From NCBI RefSeq assembly GCF_014138605.1, contig NZ_JACJHX010000001.1, positions 372,001 to 436,000 of the forward strand: a stretch of 64,000 nt of DNA. Reading direction: 5' to 3'. Below, one piece after another: positions 25,065-34,126 of this stretch. The notes under the pieces are model-generated. The model searched no databases, was not told the DNA's origin, and was given only the letters and a program-made list of their open reading frames with translations. The DNA comes from Peribacillus huizhouensis. GTDB taxonomy: Bacteria; Bacillota; Bacilli; Bacillales; DSM-1321. Each line of letters begins with the position of its first letter. Within the stretch, counting starts at the first letter, position 1. Both the position numbers and the translations under genes were made by a program.

Positions 25065-26558
25065 ATGAATAGTAAAGACAAGGATGAGATAATCCGGAGT
25101 GTTCCTCAAACCGGTTTCTTCGGACATCCTAGAGGGTTATTCACTCTCTTTTTCACAGAGTTTTGGGAACGATTTTCTTACTATGGCATGAGAGCCATCC
25201 TAATTTTCTACATGTACTATGAAGTAACTCAAGGTGGACTTGGCCTTGATCGTACTACAGCAAACTCCATTATGGCCATCTATGGTTCATTAGTGTACAT
25301 GTCTGGTATTATCGGAGGATGGATTGCCGATCGCCTATTAGGGACTGCCCGAACGGTTTTTTATGGTGGTATTTTAATCATGATCGGCCATATTATCTTG
25401 TCATTCCCTGGCAGTGCTACAGCTTTATTTGTGTCTATGGCTTTTATCATTATTGGGACAGGTCTTCTAAAACCGAATGTTTCTAGTGTTGTTGGAGATT
25501 TATACAGCGATAATGATATACGCCGAGATTCAGGTTTTAGCATTTATTACATGGGGATTAACCTCGGTGGTTTTCTTGCACCATTAATTGTCGGAACAAT
25601 TGGACAAACATATAATTTCCACCTCGGTTTCGCAATTGCTGCGGTTGGGATGTTTATTGGACTTATCGTATATCTCCTGACAAGGAAGAAAAATCTTGGT
25701 CTTGCAGGGCAACATGTTCCGAATCCACTGGCAAAAGAAGATCGATTCAAAGTATTCGGTTCAATTGGGCTTGGCGTAGTGATTATCGTCATACTTGGAG
25801 CAATTGGTATTAATACTGGGTACCTAACTATTGAACGCTTTATTTTCATCGTTAGTATATTAGGGATCCTTATTCCAGCTGCGTTTTTCATTTTCATGTA
25901 CCGTAGCCCGAAAACGAACTCAGATGAACGTTCCCGATTACTTGCCTATATCCCATTATTTATTGCTGCAATGATGTTTTGGGCTATTCAAGAACAAGGT
26001 TCAAATATATTAGCCACATACGCAAACGATCGAACACAACTGGAATTTGCAGGAATCAAACTACAATCGTCTTGGTTTCAATCATTGAATCCATTATTCA
26101 TTGTTTTCTTGGCGCCTGTATTCGCTTGGTTTTGGATTCGTTTAGGAGACCGTCAGCCTTCAACACCGAAGAAGTTTTCACTAGGGTTGTTTTTCTCCGG
26201 CTTATCCTTTATTGTCATGATTTTCCCAGCTTACTTAAATGGTACAGAAAGTCTTGCAAATCCACTATGGCTCGTTCTAAGCTTTTTCCTAGTCGTACTT
26301 GGAGAATTATGCTTATCACCTGTCGGAATGTCAGCAACTACTAAATTAGCACCGCAAGCTTTCTCTGCTCAAACGATGAGCCTCTGGTTCCTAACAAATG
26401 CTTCAGCTCAGGCCATTAACGCTCAAGTCGTTAAATTATATACAGAGAAAACGGAAATTCTTTATTTCGGAGTTATCGGTGGTATTGCCATTGTACTAGG
26501 AATTATTTTATTCCTCATCTCACCTGTCATTCAACGACAAATGAAAGGTGTACGATAA
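25065..26558 (+). CDS. Proton-dependent oligopeptide (di/tripeptide) transporter, POT family
   Basis: A 497-residue membrane protein of the POT/PTR family that imports di- and tripeptides with protons. The family's first-helix motif is intact (FTEFWERFSYYGMRA, the ExxERFxYYG pattern), as is GGWIADRLLGTARTVFYGG. About 14 helices are expected. The frame is open from 24969, but the ATG at 25065 sits after GGGGGGAG and begins with a cytosolic tail of normal length, so it is chosen. Related proteins are DtpT and YclF. Confidence 0.92.
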   Translation: MNSKDKDEIIRSVPQTGFFGHPRGLFTLFFTEFWERFSYYGMRAILIFYMYYEVTQGGLGLDRTTANSIMAIYGSLVYMSGIIGGWIADRLLGTARTVFYGGILIMIGHIILSFPGSATALFVSMAFIIIGTGLLKPNVSSVVGDLYSDNDIRRDSGFSIYYMGINLGGFLAPLIVGTIGQTYNFHLGFAIAAVGMFIGLIVYLLTRKKNLGLAGQHVPNPLAKEDRFKVFGSIGLGVVIIVILGAIGINTGYLTIERFIFIVSILGILIPAAFFIFMYRSPKTNSDERSRLLAYIPLFIAAMMFWAIQEQGSNILATYANDRTQLEFAGIKLQSSWFQSLNPLFIVFLAPVFAWFWIRLGDRQPSTPKKFSLGLFFSGLSFIVMIFPAYLNGTESLANPLWLVLSFFLVVLGELCLSPVGMSATTKLAPQAFSAQTMSLWFLTNASAQAINAQVVKLYTEKTEILYFGVIGGIAIVLGIILFLISPVIQRQMKGVR

Positions 26559-26590
26559 GTAACGAAGTAGGAATAACCTTCCTATACAAA

Positions 26591-26622
26591 AAACCTGTTC
26601 CATAGATGGAGCAGGTTTTTTC
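26591..26622 (+). terminator. Terminator of the POT transporter gene
   Basis: AAACCTGTTCCAT and ATGGAGCAGGTTT form a stem with one wobble pair, followed by a run of T residues. Confidence 0.88.
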
Positions 26623-26696
26623 GTACTTCATCCAATTTTCAGTAGGATTATATTGCAAAAAGTTTCTTTTTTTATAAACTATCGATACAATATAAA

Positions 26697-26787
26697 GTGA
26701 AACTTCCATCAGTGGTGGGTTTTTCCATCCCCCACTAATGGTTAGTTGAACCAATCGGGGATTTACAGGCTGTTAATCCGGGATAAA
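26697..26787 (+). repeat. R1 repeat copy (91 bp)
   Basis: Complete compact copy: GTGAAACTTCCATCAGTGGTGGG, hairpin partner CCCCCACTAATGG, TTAGTTGAACCAATCGGGG, and right end CTGTTAATCCGGGATAAA. It shows both the left-end hairpin and the right-end hairpin with nothing between. Confidence 0.8.
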
Positions 26788-26834
26788 GGAAGATTTTGTT
26801 TATAATATCTGTACTTAAGGAGTGTATGTTAATA

Positions 26835-28067
26835 ATGAATGACTTTCAATTAAAGTTAGAAAACTACGCTGAGCTGGCTGTTAAAGTTGGTGTCAATGTC
26901 CAGCCTAATCAAACACTTGTTGTGAATACAACATTAGAAGGCGCTGAGCTTGTTCGCCTTATTGTAAAAAAAGCCTATGAAGCAGGAGCATACAACGTCA
27001 TCGTAAACTGGCATGATGATTCTGTTAACCGTACAAAATATGAACTAGCACCAGATAAGGTGTTTACGGAATATCCTCATTGGCGCGCGCAAGAAACGAT
27101 CGAACTTGCTGAAAATGGAGCAGCATACCTTTCAGTCATTTCTTCTAGTCCTGATCTGTTAAAAGGAATTGACCCTGAGCGAATTGCTAATGCTCAAAAA
27201 GCTTCAGCAACCGCTTTACAAAAATGGCGGCAATATATGCAATCTGATAAAGTAAGCTGGTCTATTGTCGCTGTACCTTCACAAGCTTGGGCAGATAAAG
27301 TATTTCCTGAAGAAGCAAAGGATAACCGGATACATAAACTATGGGAGGCGATTTTCAAGGCCACTCGTACTGATATAGAAAACCCAATCGAAGCTTGGAA
27401 AAATCACGATGAAACTCTTCATGAAAAAGTTGATTATTTGAACGAAAAACGCTACGAAAAACTACATTACACAGCTCCTGGTACTGATCTTACGATTGAA
27501 CTTCCCAAAACTCACCTTTGGGTAGGTGCAGGCAGCATCAACGAAAAAGGGCACGAATTCATGGCAAATATGCCAACCGAAGAAGTATTTACGGTCCCGC
27601 TTAAAACTGGAGTCAATGGAACGGTCGCAAGTACGAAACCACTAAGCTATGGCGGCAATATCATCGACAACTTCAGCGTTACCTTCAAAGAAGGGCGAAT
27701 CGTAGAAGTAAGAGCGGAACAAGGAGAAGAAATCTTAAAAAAATTAATAGAAACAGACGAAGGTTCGCATTATCTCGGAGAAGTCGCTCTTGTTCCTTTC
27801 AATTCACCGATTTCACAATCAAATGTTCTTTTCTTCAACACTTTATTCGATGAAAATGCATCTAACCATTTAGCGATCGGAAGCTCCTATGCTTTTTGTA
27901 TCGAAGGTGGCAAGCAAATGTCTCAAGAAGAACTTGCTGAGAAAGGCTTGAACCACAGCCTTACCCACGTTGACTTCATGATTGGCTCTGACAAAATGAA
28001 CATCGACGGCATCAAACCAGATGGAACAAGCGAACCTGTCTTCCGTAATGGGGATTGGGCGTTTTAA
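26835..28067 (+). CDS. M29 family aminopeptidase (AmpS/PepS)
   Basis: A 410-residue dinuclear metal aminopeptidase of family M29 that releases N-terminal residues from peptides in the cytoplasm. It begins FQLKLENYAELAVKVGVNVQ and carries NMPTEEVFTVPLKTGVNGTVAS, LGEVALVPFNSPI and the metal-binding end HSLTHVDFMIGSDKMNIDGI. ATG at 26835 is chosen from family alignment; the ATG at 26826 is closer to the AAGGAG site and would add three residues. It is the second peptidase in a region rich in peptide transport genes. Confidence 0.93.
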   Translation: MNDFQLKLENYAELAVKVGVNVQPNQTLVVNTTLEGAELVRLIVKKAYEAGAYNVIVNWHDDSVNRTKYELAPDKVFTEYPHWRAQETIELAENGAAYLSVISSSPDLLKGIDPERIANAQKASATALQKWRQYMQSDKVSWSIVAVPSQAWADKVFPEEAKDNRIHKLWEAIFKATRTDIENPIEAWKNHDETLHEKVDYLNEKRYEKLHYTAPGTDLTIELPKTHLWVGAGSINEKGHEFMANMPTEEVFTVPLKTGVNGTVASTKPLSYGGNIIDNFSVTFKEGRIVEVRAEQGEEILKKLIETDEGSHYLGEVALVPFNSPISQSNVLFFNTLFDENASNHLAIGSSYAFCIEGGKQMSQEELAEKGLNHSLTHVDFMIGSDKMNIDGIKPDGTSEPVFRNGDWAF

Positions 28068-28073
28068 TGAATA

Positions 28074-28130
28074 GGAGGGTTTCTAAAACCAAAGGGTAAT
28101 AATCCCCTTTGGTTGAGAACCCTCTTTTTT
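28074..28130. terminator. Strong bidirectional terminator
   Basis: GAGGGTTTCT-AAAACCAAAGGG pairs with CCCTTTGGTTGAGAACCCTC and is followed by six T residues. It lies between the convergent aminopeptidase and DUF218 genes. Confidence 0.92.
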
Positions 28131-28148
28131 GAATCAATGTTGAGCAAA

Positions 28149-28781
28149 TTAATTCTCCCAAAAATGAGTAACTCGCAGCAACTCTGTACCGTAAAATTTC
28201 GTAATCGCCATATATTCACGTATATAAGATTTTACTAGAACAACTTTTGGTGTCTCTGCTGAAATTCCTTGTAACTTTAACCCTTGACTAGCTGCAATTT
28301 TCTCAGCCCTGTAAACATGAAAATCATTTGTGACTATAAACCCTCGCACAGCCCCTTTGGGTATAAGGAGTTTTGAATATTTTATATTTTCATAGGTACT
28401 TGTCGAACGATCCTCCATAATGATTCGCGATTCATCAATTCCACATTTAACCAATCCCTGCTTCATCGCTTCCGCTTCGCTAATATCTTCACCATTCCCT
28501 TGACCACCTGACACAATGGCAATCGTCGACTTGTTTTTAGTTAAATAGTCTGCCGCCGTATTTATTCGATATTGTAGAGCAAGCGATGGGACAGTGCCTC
28601 TTACTTGAGCACCTAACACGATTAAATAATCAGCATGATTGGAAGCTTCTTTTTGAATGGCTTGATGAATATTGTTGTGTAAAAACGCTATATAAATGGC
28701 ACCTAGTATAGTAGCGATCAGAATAAGGTTTCTGATTTTGTTTATCCGCCCCCTTATATTAGTTGAAAAAGAAGTTTTCAT
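28149..28781 (-). CDS. YdcF/SanA-like DUF218 family membrane-anchored protein
   Basis: A 210-residue protein with one N-terminal membrane helix (about 17-36) and an extracellular DUF218 domain. The domain shows YLIVLGAQVRG, the VSGGQGNGEDISEAEAM loop, DRSTSTYENIKYS and VTNDFHVYRAEKIA, which are the conserved blocks of the SanA/YdcF family. Roles in envelope homeostasis are proposed for the family, but no reaction is established. It is a single gene, convergent with the M29 peptidase. Confidence 0.88.
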   Translation of the reverse strand: MKTSFSTNIRGRINKIRNLILIATILGAIYIAFLHNNIHQAIQKEASNHADYLIVLGAQVRGTVPSLALQYRINTAADYLTKNKSTIAIVSGGQGNGEDISEAEAMKQGLVKCGIDESRIIMEDRSTSTYENIKYSKLLIPKGAVRGFIVTNDFHVYRAEKIAASQGLKLQGISAETPKVVLVKSYIREYMAITKFYGTELLRVTHFWEN

Positions 28782-29324
28782 TAAATGACAGTCCTTTCAT
28801 TGCTTTAATCGCTACATTTTGAAATTTTTTACTCAATCTAAAATTTGTAGTAGGTAATCAGTCATAGGCGGATAATTTATTCTGAATAATTCTTTTACGA
28901 AGGAAGCAAGAATAAGTTTCAGTTTTCTTCAAAACAAAGGAATGTCATACAAAAGAAAAAGATGCCCCTTGAGACACCCTCTTCCATTCATTACTTACCT
29001 TAAATTATAATGTAAAATTTTAATCAGCGGGGTATTACTACCCGTTAATACGGGGTAAAAACGCATCACATCCATCATACTTAGTGTATCAACTGCTTTC
29101 ATGTACTTTTGATAACAAAATCTTTTTTATTTCCTGGAAAATGTACTCGGAATTTGTCAGTTGTATTTAAACACCCAGGAGATTCAATGCTCTCTACGCC
29201 TTCTCCTTAAACAACCTTTTTTGACGTCCATCTTTACATCTTATACTTCCATTATCACAGCTTGTTTCATAAAGTTTGTCTCGGTTGTTCAACACTAACT
29301 TTTTACCCTCTAGCTTCACTCCTA
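28782..29324. other. 540-base gap
   Basis: Holds the promoter side of the DUF218 gene and the minimal R1 copy at 29011-29058. No reading frame with a ribosome binding site was seen. Confidence 0.5.
29011..29058 (+). repeat. R1 repeat, minimal copy (48 bp)
   Basis: TGTAAAATTTTAATCAGCGGGG joined to ACCCGTTAATACGGGGTAAA. The right-end hairpin CCCG-TTAATA-CGGG is perfect. Confidence 0.75.
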
Positions 29325-30248
29325 TCATTTAACACCACTTTCAATAATTACTTTACGATTACTGGCATCGAGTTTTGAAAACGTTCCTAGTGGAATGGCC
29401 ACATGTGGGGTACAATGACCAATCTGAAAACCTGATACCGCTGGTTTATTAGCAAGTTTCATGTAATGCTGTAAAACTTCAGCCAAAGTAAGCGAGAGGG
29501 AGTGTGATGGCTCACATTCTTTAAAGTTACCTACTAATATTCCAGTTGCATCAGATAATTTACCGCACATGTACAACTGGTTCAACATTCTGTCTACCGA
29601 ACGAGGCTCTTCGTGAATATCTTCGATGAATAACAGTTTATCTTTTGTATCTATTTCAAATTCCGTCCCAAGCGTACTAACTAACAGTGATAGGTTTCCA
29701 CCGATTAACAGTCCACTTGCTTCACCTGGAATTTCCGTTACAAGTGGCGAGATTGTTTCATCATATACAAATGACTGTGAATCAAACAATTGCATGAATC
29801 GTGATTTGGTTAAAGGATCGATTGAATCACCACCTAAATCTGAACTTAGCATCGGACCATGAAAGGTGACAAGTCCTGCTTTTTGAATAAATGCGTTATG
29901 CAAAAAAGTAAGGTCACTGTATCCCCAAAAAATTTTGGGGTTATTTTTTACGATTTCATAATCGATTTGAGTAGCAATACGCGGCGTCCCATATCCTCCA
30001 CGTGCTGAAAAGATGGCTTTTACACTTGGATCTAAAAACATACTATGCACATCTTCTACTCTTTCTTCATCACTACCTGCTAAATAACCATACTGGCATT
30101 CTATGTTTTTTCCAAGCTTATAATGTAAACCTAGCTCTGTAAAAAAAGAAAGAGCTTGTTTAACTTTTTCTTGATCAGGCGGACTCGCTGGTGCAATGAC
30201 TCCTACTGTATCCCCTTTTTGAATGCGTGCCGGTTTTATCATGTTCAT
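29325..30248 (-). CDS. LD-carboxypeptidase, S66 family
   Basis: A 307-residue serine peptidase of family S66, which includes LD-carboxypeptidases that trim cell-wall tetrapeptides and MccF-type immunity enzymes. GVIAPASPP at the start, FSARGGYGTPR, the nucleophile segment WGYSDLTFLHNAF, the Glu in FIEDIHEEPRSVDRML, and the His in IGHCTPHVAIPLG follow the Ser-Glu-His triad order. No signal peptide is present, so it acts in the cytoplasm. AAGGAGGG lies 6 bases before the ATG. Confidence 0.92.
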   Translation of the reverse strand: MNMIKPARIQKGDTVGVIAPASPPDQEKVKQALSFFTELGLHYKLGKNIECQYGYLAGSDEERVEDVHSMFLDPSVKAIFSARGGYGTPRIATQIDYEIVKNNPKIFWGYSDLTFLHNAFIQKAGLVTFHGPMLSSDLGGDSIDPLTKSRFMQLFDSQSFVYDETISPLVTEIPGEASGLLIGGNLSLLVSTLGTEFEIDTKDKLLFIEDIHEEPRSVDRMLNQLYMCGKLSDATGILVGNFKECEPSHSLSLTLAEVLQHYMKLANKPAVSGFQIGHCTPHVAIPLGTFSKLDASNRKVIIESGVK

Positions 30249-30370
30249 GCTAACCCTCCTTCACATTCTTCTATTTCTATACGTATTACACAATTACTCT
30301 TTGTATGAAGAAAAAGGGATCGAAGCTTTATTAACTTTAGGTCTGTCATCAAATTACCTGAAAACTATTA

Positions 30371-30420
30371 TATGAAACTTCAATCAGTGGGGGTATTACA
30401 GCCTGTTAAATCGCGATAAA
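30371..30420 (+). repeat. R1 repeat, minimal copy (50 bp)
   Basis: TATGAAACTTCAATCAGTGGGGG joined to CCTGTTAAATCGCGATAAA. It lies between the LD-carboxypeptidase start and the unknown gene at 30548. Confidence 0.75.
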
Positions 30421-30487
30421 GTGATATATAAGTTAGAACAGAGAGAAAATTACAGATTTCGTAAGTGATAAGTTTTTTTTAGAACAA

Positions 30488-30520
30488 ACAAAAAACCTAA
30501 TAAACATAATGTCTATTAGG
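30488..30520 (-). terminator. Terminator downstream of the 30548 gene
   Basis: On the minus strand CCTAATA and TATTAGG form a stem followed by TTTTTTG. Confidence 0.8.
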
Positions 30521-30547
30521 CTATGATAAACTAAACGGTTCTATTAT

Positions 30548-30910
30548 TTAAAGTTGCTCCACACGATCGTTCCTTTTCCATTTCATAACAGGTGCATCCT
30601 TACCACTCAATTCTGCTTTATTATCCCAATCGTCTTTTTCAGATCCATCAGCAGGAACCTGACCTGCATCATCAAATTTCAAGCTAAATGTGCGAATCTC
30701 TTTATAAGACATATCTTCATACCCATCGAGTCCACGGATTTTCAACTTCGTATGATAAACGACAAAGGCTTCGACATCTGCGGTCCATTTATCATGGATT
30801 TGATTGATATCTAGTTCGTCTAGGTTCACGACCGTTTCCACATACTTCATTTTAATTTCATCTACATATTCTTCTAATTCAGCAAATTCTGATTCAATGT
30901 TATTAATCAC
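30548..30910 (-). CDS. Hypothetical acidic protein, 120 residues
   Basis: Not recognised. It starts at GTG 30910 and reads MINNIESEFAELEEYVDEIK and onward. The N-terminal 30 residues form an acidic amphipathic helix, followed by a beta-rich part with AFVVYHTKLKIRGLDGYEDMSY and a charged C-terminus rich in Asp, Lys and Trp. There is no signal or membrane segment. The start codon overlaps the stop of the preceding frame (30903-31094), as in a translationally coupled pair. It is terminated by the hairpin at 30488-30520. The frame is unlikely by chance given its codon use and terminator. Confidence 0.7.
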   Translation of the reverse strand: MINNIESEFAELEEYVDEIKMKYVETVVNLDELDINQIHDKWTADVEAFVVYHTKLKIRGLDGYEDMSYKEIRTFSLKFDDAGQVPADGSEKDDWDNKAELSGKDAPVMKWKRNDRVEQL

Positions 30911-31094
30911 AAGATCTTTTATATTCTACTGCGGAAATGATATCCTCTTGAATCCGCTTGTCATTTTGGACCAGCTTCTCATCATCAATAATTATGCTTA
31001 CCTGTTTACTGCCTCCCCATACATCTACTTTTCTTGTCTCCAAAAAGGTGTCTAGCTTATTTTTTACAGTTACATCGACCGAAACGATTACGTA
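30903..31094 (-). pseudogene. Probable broken gene upstream of the 30548 gene
   Basis: An open frame of 63 codons on the minus strand reads VSVDVTVKNKLDTFLETRKV, then VWGGSKQVSIIIDDEKLVQND and on to TAA at 30903. This looks like real protein, but no start codon follows the in-frame TGA at 31095-31097. A short GTG frame with an AGAGGT site lies just upstream in another frame (GTG AAA AAA AGC), with a run of seven A. A frameshift at the A-run plus a TGG-to-TGA change would explain it. It may have formed a pair with the 30548 gene. Confidence 0.5.
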
Positions 31095-31225
31095 TCAATT
31101 TACAGTTCGCTTTTTTTCACTAAACCTCTTAAGAATGATGGCTAATTTTAATCTAATGCTTGTGACGTTTTAGCATGTAAGAAAAAAGAGCATGACAAGA
31201 TGCTCAAACCTAGCTTGTTGAAGGC

Positions 31226-31402
31226 TCAGATCCTTCCTTGTTCTCTAACTTTTTGATTTTTCAAGATTGGAAATCTTTTCTTATCCGTCACGTCAATTTG
31301 GGTAATTTCACCTTCATGAACGGTAATGTTCAAAGAACCATACTCAAGATTCTTGAGACTGGATATAATATACTTTAATTTTATCTCATCAATGCTTCCC
31401 AT
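31226..31402 (-). CDS. yezD: YezD family small protein (DUF2292), S-box controlled
   Basis: A 58-residue protein: a helical start (MGSIDEIKLKYIISSLK) then the compact beta pattern YGSLNITVHEGEITQIDVTDK typical of DUF2292/YezD. Members are short proteins often found with sulfur assimilation genes; their biochemical role is unknown. It lies directly after an S-box riboswitch and terminator, so it is expressed when S-adenosylmethionine is low. A GGAGGG site lies 6 bases before the ATG. The frame was read by hand to TGA at 31226. Confidence 0.88.
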   Translation of the reverse strand: MGSIDEIKLKYIISSLKNLEYGSLNITVHEGEITQIDVTDKKRFPILKNQKVREQGRI

Positions 31403-31431
31403 TCGAATCCCTCCAAATTTTTAGATATAAA

Positions 31432-31460
31432 AAAAACCTTCCTTAAAATAAGAAGAGGTT
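31432..31460 (-). terminator. S-box terminator before yezD
   Basis: On the minus strand AACCTCTTCTTA pairs with TAAGGAAGGTT with minor mismatches, followed by eight T residues. Confidence 0.9.
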
Positions 31461-31481
31461 AAGCAACAGAACTGTACTTAC

Positions 31482-31587
31482 TCTTCTTATCTATCAAGCA
31501 TGCGCTCGCTGGAATTGGCACAGTACTACAAAGTCTGCTGCCGAGGTATCTTAGGGCCAGTCCCTCCACCTCTCTTGATAAGAAAAT
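31482..31587 (-). ncRNA. SAM-I (S-box) riboswitch upstream of yezD
   Basis: On the minus strand the S-box core is complete: TTCTTATC, AGAGAGGTGGAGGGAC, TGGCCC, GATACCTCGGCAGC, and closing GATAAGAA. Promoter, aptamer, terminator and gene are all in the correct order. SAM binding should promote termination. Confidence 0.97.
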
Positions 31588-31601
31588 TGATTATGAGTTT
31601 T

Positions 31602-31630
31602 AGTGTAAATTCGCAAACAATTTTTGTCAA
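31602..31630 (-). promoter_or_regulatory. Sigma-A promoter of the yezD S-box
   Basis: On the minus strand TTGACA (31625-31630), a 17-base spacer, then TACACT (31602-31607). Confidence 0.8.
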
Positions 31631-31904
31631 TTACTTTTCATACTTATCAGGGTTGTTAAGTATGAATTATAGTCGTCGTTTTCATTATCTATTTAATCAC
31701 CACTTCGACTTGAGCCGAGAAGTTCAAGGTGCGATCGTCTCAAGCCTATCGCGTATACAGTAATATGTGAGAACCTGACATGCTTAAGATGTGCTGACTT
31801 ATGTTTTGCCCACAGAACGTTCGCGATCTTAACAGAAGGTTTTTCATGAACTTTGATGCAATTGGCAAGCTATTTTACCGGGCTTTTTGAATAACCTCTT
31901 ATAG

Positions 31905-32678
31905 TTAAATGACGCTTGATAAATTTGATTCAAGAATTCCTGCTTCTCGGTTTATTCTCTTAAAGAATCTCTTCGTTCTTTCTTCTTTTGGATTATTAAA
32001 AATAACCGTTGGCGTTCCTTCTTCGACAATTTCACCTTGATCCATAAACACAATATAATCTGAGACGTCTTTAGCAAAACTCACTTCATGTGTCACAATA
32101 ATCATCGTAATTCCTTCCTCCGCAATCCGCTTAATTACCTCTAGCACCTCTCCGACAAGTTCTGGATCAAGAGCGGATGTTGGTTCATCAAGTAAGATCA
32201 CTTCTGGATTTAACGCAAGAGCTCTTGCAATACCAACCCGCTGTTGCTGCCCTCCGGAGAGCTGAACTGGATAAGCGTTTGCTTTTTCAGTTAACCCAAC
32301 TTTCTCTAGCACTTCCATTGCCAATTTCCTTGCTGTTTCTTTTGAGTTTTTCTGAACCACGATCAATCCTTCCATAACATTTTCTATAACTGTTTTATGT
32401 CTAAATAAGTTATATTGTTGAAATACCATGGCTGTTTTTTTCCGAAGCGTAAGAATTTCTTTTTTACTTCCCTTTTGACTGCTCACCGTAATGTCATCAA
32501 TCATTACTTCTCCCTCAGTAGGTCTTTCTAAAAAATTGATGCAACGAAGTAATGTTGTCTTTCCGGAACCGCTTGGGCCAAGTATCGAAACGACTTCTCC
32601 TTTTTTTACTGTAAGATCAATTCCTTTTAACACTGGTTGATTACCGAATGACTTTTGGATATTCCGAAGCTGAATCAT
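31905..32678 (-). CDS. tcyN: Amino-acid ABC transporter ATPase, TcyN type
   Basis: A 257-residue ATPase of the polar amino-acid importer family. It has Walker [10 protein letters not shown], signature LSGGQQQR, Walker [17 protein letters not shown] and the switch His in IIVTHEV. It overlaps the end of the permease gene by 4 bases. It is the last gene of the seven-gene sulfur-compound operon. Naming as TcyN rests on operon context and on length close to B. subtilis TcyN. Confidence 0.85.
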   Translation of the reverse strand: MIQLRNIQKSFGNQPVLKGIDLTVKKGEVVSILGPSGSGKTTLLRCINFLERPTEGEVMIDDITVSSQKGSKKEILTLRKKTAMVFQQYNLFRHKTVIENVMEGLIVVQKNSKETARKLAMEVLEKVGLTEKANAYPVQLSGGQQQRVGIARALALNPEVILLDEPTSALDPELVGEVLEVIKRIAEEGITMIIVTHEVSFAKDVSDYIVFMDQGEIVEEGTPTVIFNNPKEERTKRFFKRINREAGILESNLSSVI

Positions 32679-33385
32679 ATTACACCTCCTCGATTATAAA
32701 CGGTAACTCTTTTTTCCAATAACGCAGTAACCTTTTCTGATATGATCGTTAAGCCCCAATAGATCAAAGCCGCGGCTATATATGCTTCTAGAAATTTCAA
32801 GTTATTTGATGCCACAATATTTGTAGCACCCGTTAATTCTTTTTGTGACACGATAAAAGCAATGGAGGATGTATGCAAAAACCCGATAAAGATATTGCAT
32901 AAATTAGGAAGCGAAATTGCAATGGCTTGAGGGAATACAATTCGTCTCATCGCTTGAAAATTTGTCATTCCAATTGATTCAGCCGCTTCCAACTGACCTT
33001 GGTCAACCGCCAATATACCTGCTCGAATAATTTCTGACATATAAGCGCCAGCTGTTAGAGATAGGGCCATTAAGACAAATAACAGAATTGGAATCGATGT
33101 GGATTGAAAGGTCCACCGAAAGGTTACAGCCAGTTTGTCAATAAGAAGGGGGAAGCCCAAATAGATTAACATAATATGCATCAACGCCGGCGTCCCTCTT
33201 AAAAAAGAAACATAGAAATTGGCTAAACTGTACAATCCTTTTACTTTCCGAATCCTGATTATCGTAATTCCAATCCCAATTAGAAAACCAATAATTAATG
33301 GCACCAGTGTAATGATTATCGTTAATGGCAGTGCTTTGAATATTTCAATCAATGCCATAAAAATAAATGGAATATCAATTTGCAT
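32675..33385 (-). CDS. tcyM: Amino-acid ABC transporter permease, TcyM type
   Basis: A 236-residue permease of the His/Glu/cystine family with about five helices. The conserved loop reads [25 protein letters not shown], with [15 protein letters not shown] earlier. The frame is open to 33487 and would overlap the upstream gene, but ATG 33385 follows GAGGAG and begins at the normal family position, so it is chosen. Confidence 0.85.
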   Translation of the reverse strand: MQIDIPFIFMALIEIFKALPLTIIITLVPLIIGFLIGIGITIIRIRKVKGLYSLANFYVSFLRGTPALMHIMLIYLGFPLLIDKLAVTFRWTFQSTSIPILLFVLMALSLTAGAYMSEIIRAGILAVDQGQLEAAESIGMTNFQAMRRIVFPQAIAISLPNLCNIFIGFLHTSSIAFIVSQKELTGATNIVASNNLKFLEAYIAAALIYWGLTIISEKVTALLEKRVTVYNRGGVI

Positions 33386-33404
33386 AAATTTCAGATCTCC
33401 TCTA

Positions 33405-34097
33405 TCATTTCTCTGCCGATAAGCTTCCTTCAAACCTTTGCAGCTTTTTCTCAGACAGCGAAAATCCTTTTTCCAAACATATAACAACTCCGTAATAGAT
33501 CATCGACAATGTCAAATATATTTCTAATGCGTGTAAAGAAGTAGCAATGAGCGTATTTCCTCTTCCTACCATATCCATCACACCAATTGTAAAAGCAAGC
33601 GAGGTGTCTTTTAAAGAGCCTATCACTGAATTTGCGAAATTTGGAAATGCGATAACCAATGCCTGAGGCAAGATAACCCGCACCATCATTTGCTTTTCAT
33701 TCATGCCAATTGAATAGGCTGCTTCTGCCTGACCTTTTTCTACCCCGTTTATGGCTCCGCGGATAATTTCTGCGAATGAAGCACCACAACTTAGCCCATA
33801 TGTGATAGCTACAAATAGTAAAGGATTTGCACGAGATGCATCAATATGAACAAGTGTTAAAAGGGCCGGTAGTCCAAAGTAGATTAAGAAAAGCTGAATT
33901 AAGATTGGCGTTCCTCTCATAAAGGAAATATAAATGAAAGCTAATCGATTTAAAACTGGAACTTTATAAATACGTATTAAAGCTATCACTACACCAATTA
34001 CCAATCCAATTGCTACTGCAGCAACTAAAATCAATAGAGTAATATGAAGGTACGAAATTAATTTCGGAAAAAAGTCAAAAATAAGGGTTATGTCCAT
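33405..34097 (-). CDS. tcyL: Amino-acid ABC transporter permease, TcyL type
   Basis: A 230-residue permease, paralogous to the next gene. It has FMRGTPILIQLFLIYFGLP and the EAA loop GQAEAAYSIGMNEKQMMVRVILPQA. The pair forms a heterodimeric pore. It lies 29 bases after the binding-protein gene. Confidence 0.85.
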   Translation of the reverse strand: MDITLIFDFFPKLISYLHITLLILVAAVAIGLVIGVVIALIRIYKVPVLNRLAFIYISFMRGTPILIQLFLIYFGLPALLTLVHIDASRANPLLFVAITYGLSCGASFAEIIRGAINGVEKGQAEAAYSIGMNEKQMMVRVILPQALVIAFPNFANSVIGSLKDTSLAFTIGVMDMVGRGNTLIATSLHALEIYLTLSMIYYGVVICLEKGFSLSEKKLQRFEGSLSAEK

Positions 34098-34126
34098 CTA
34101 AACATCCTGTACCTTTCAAGAGAGTG

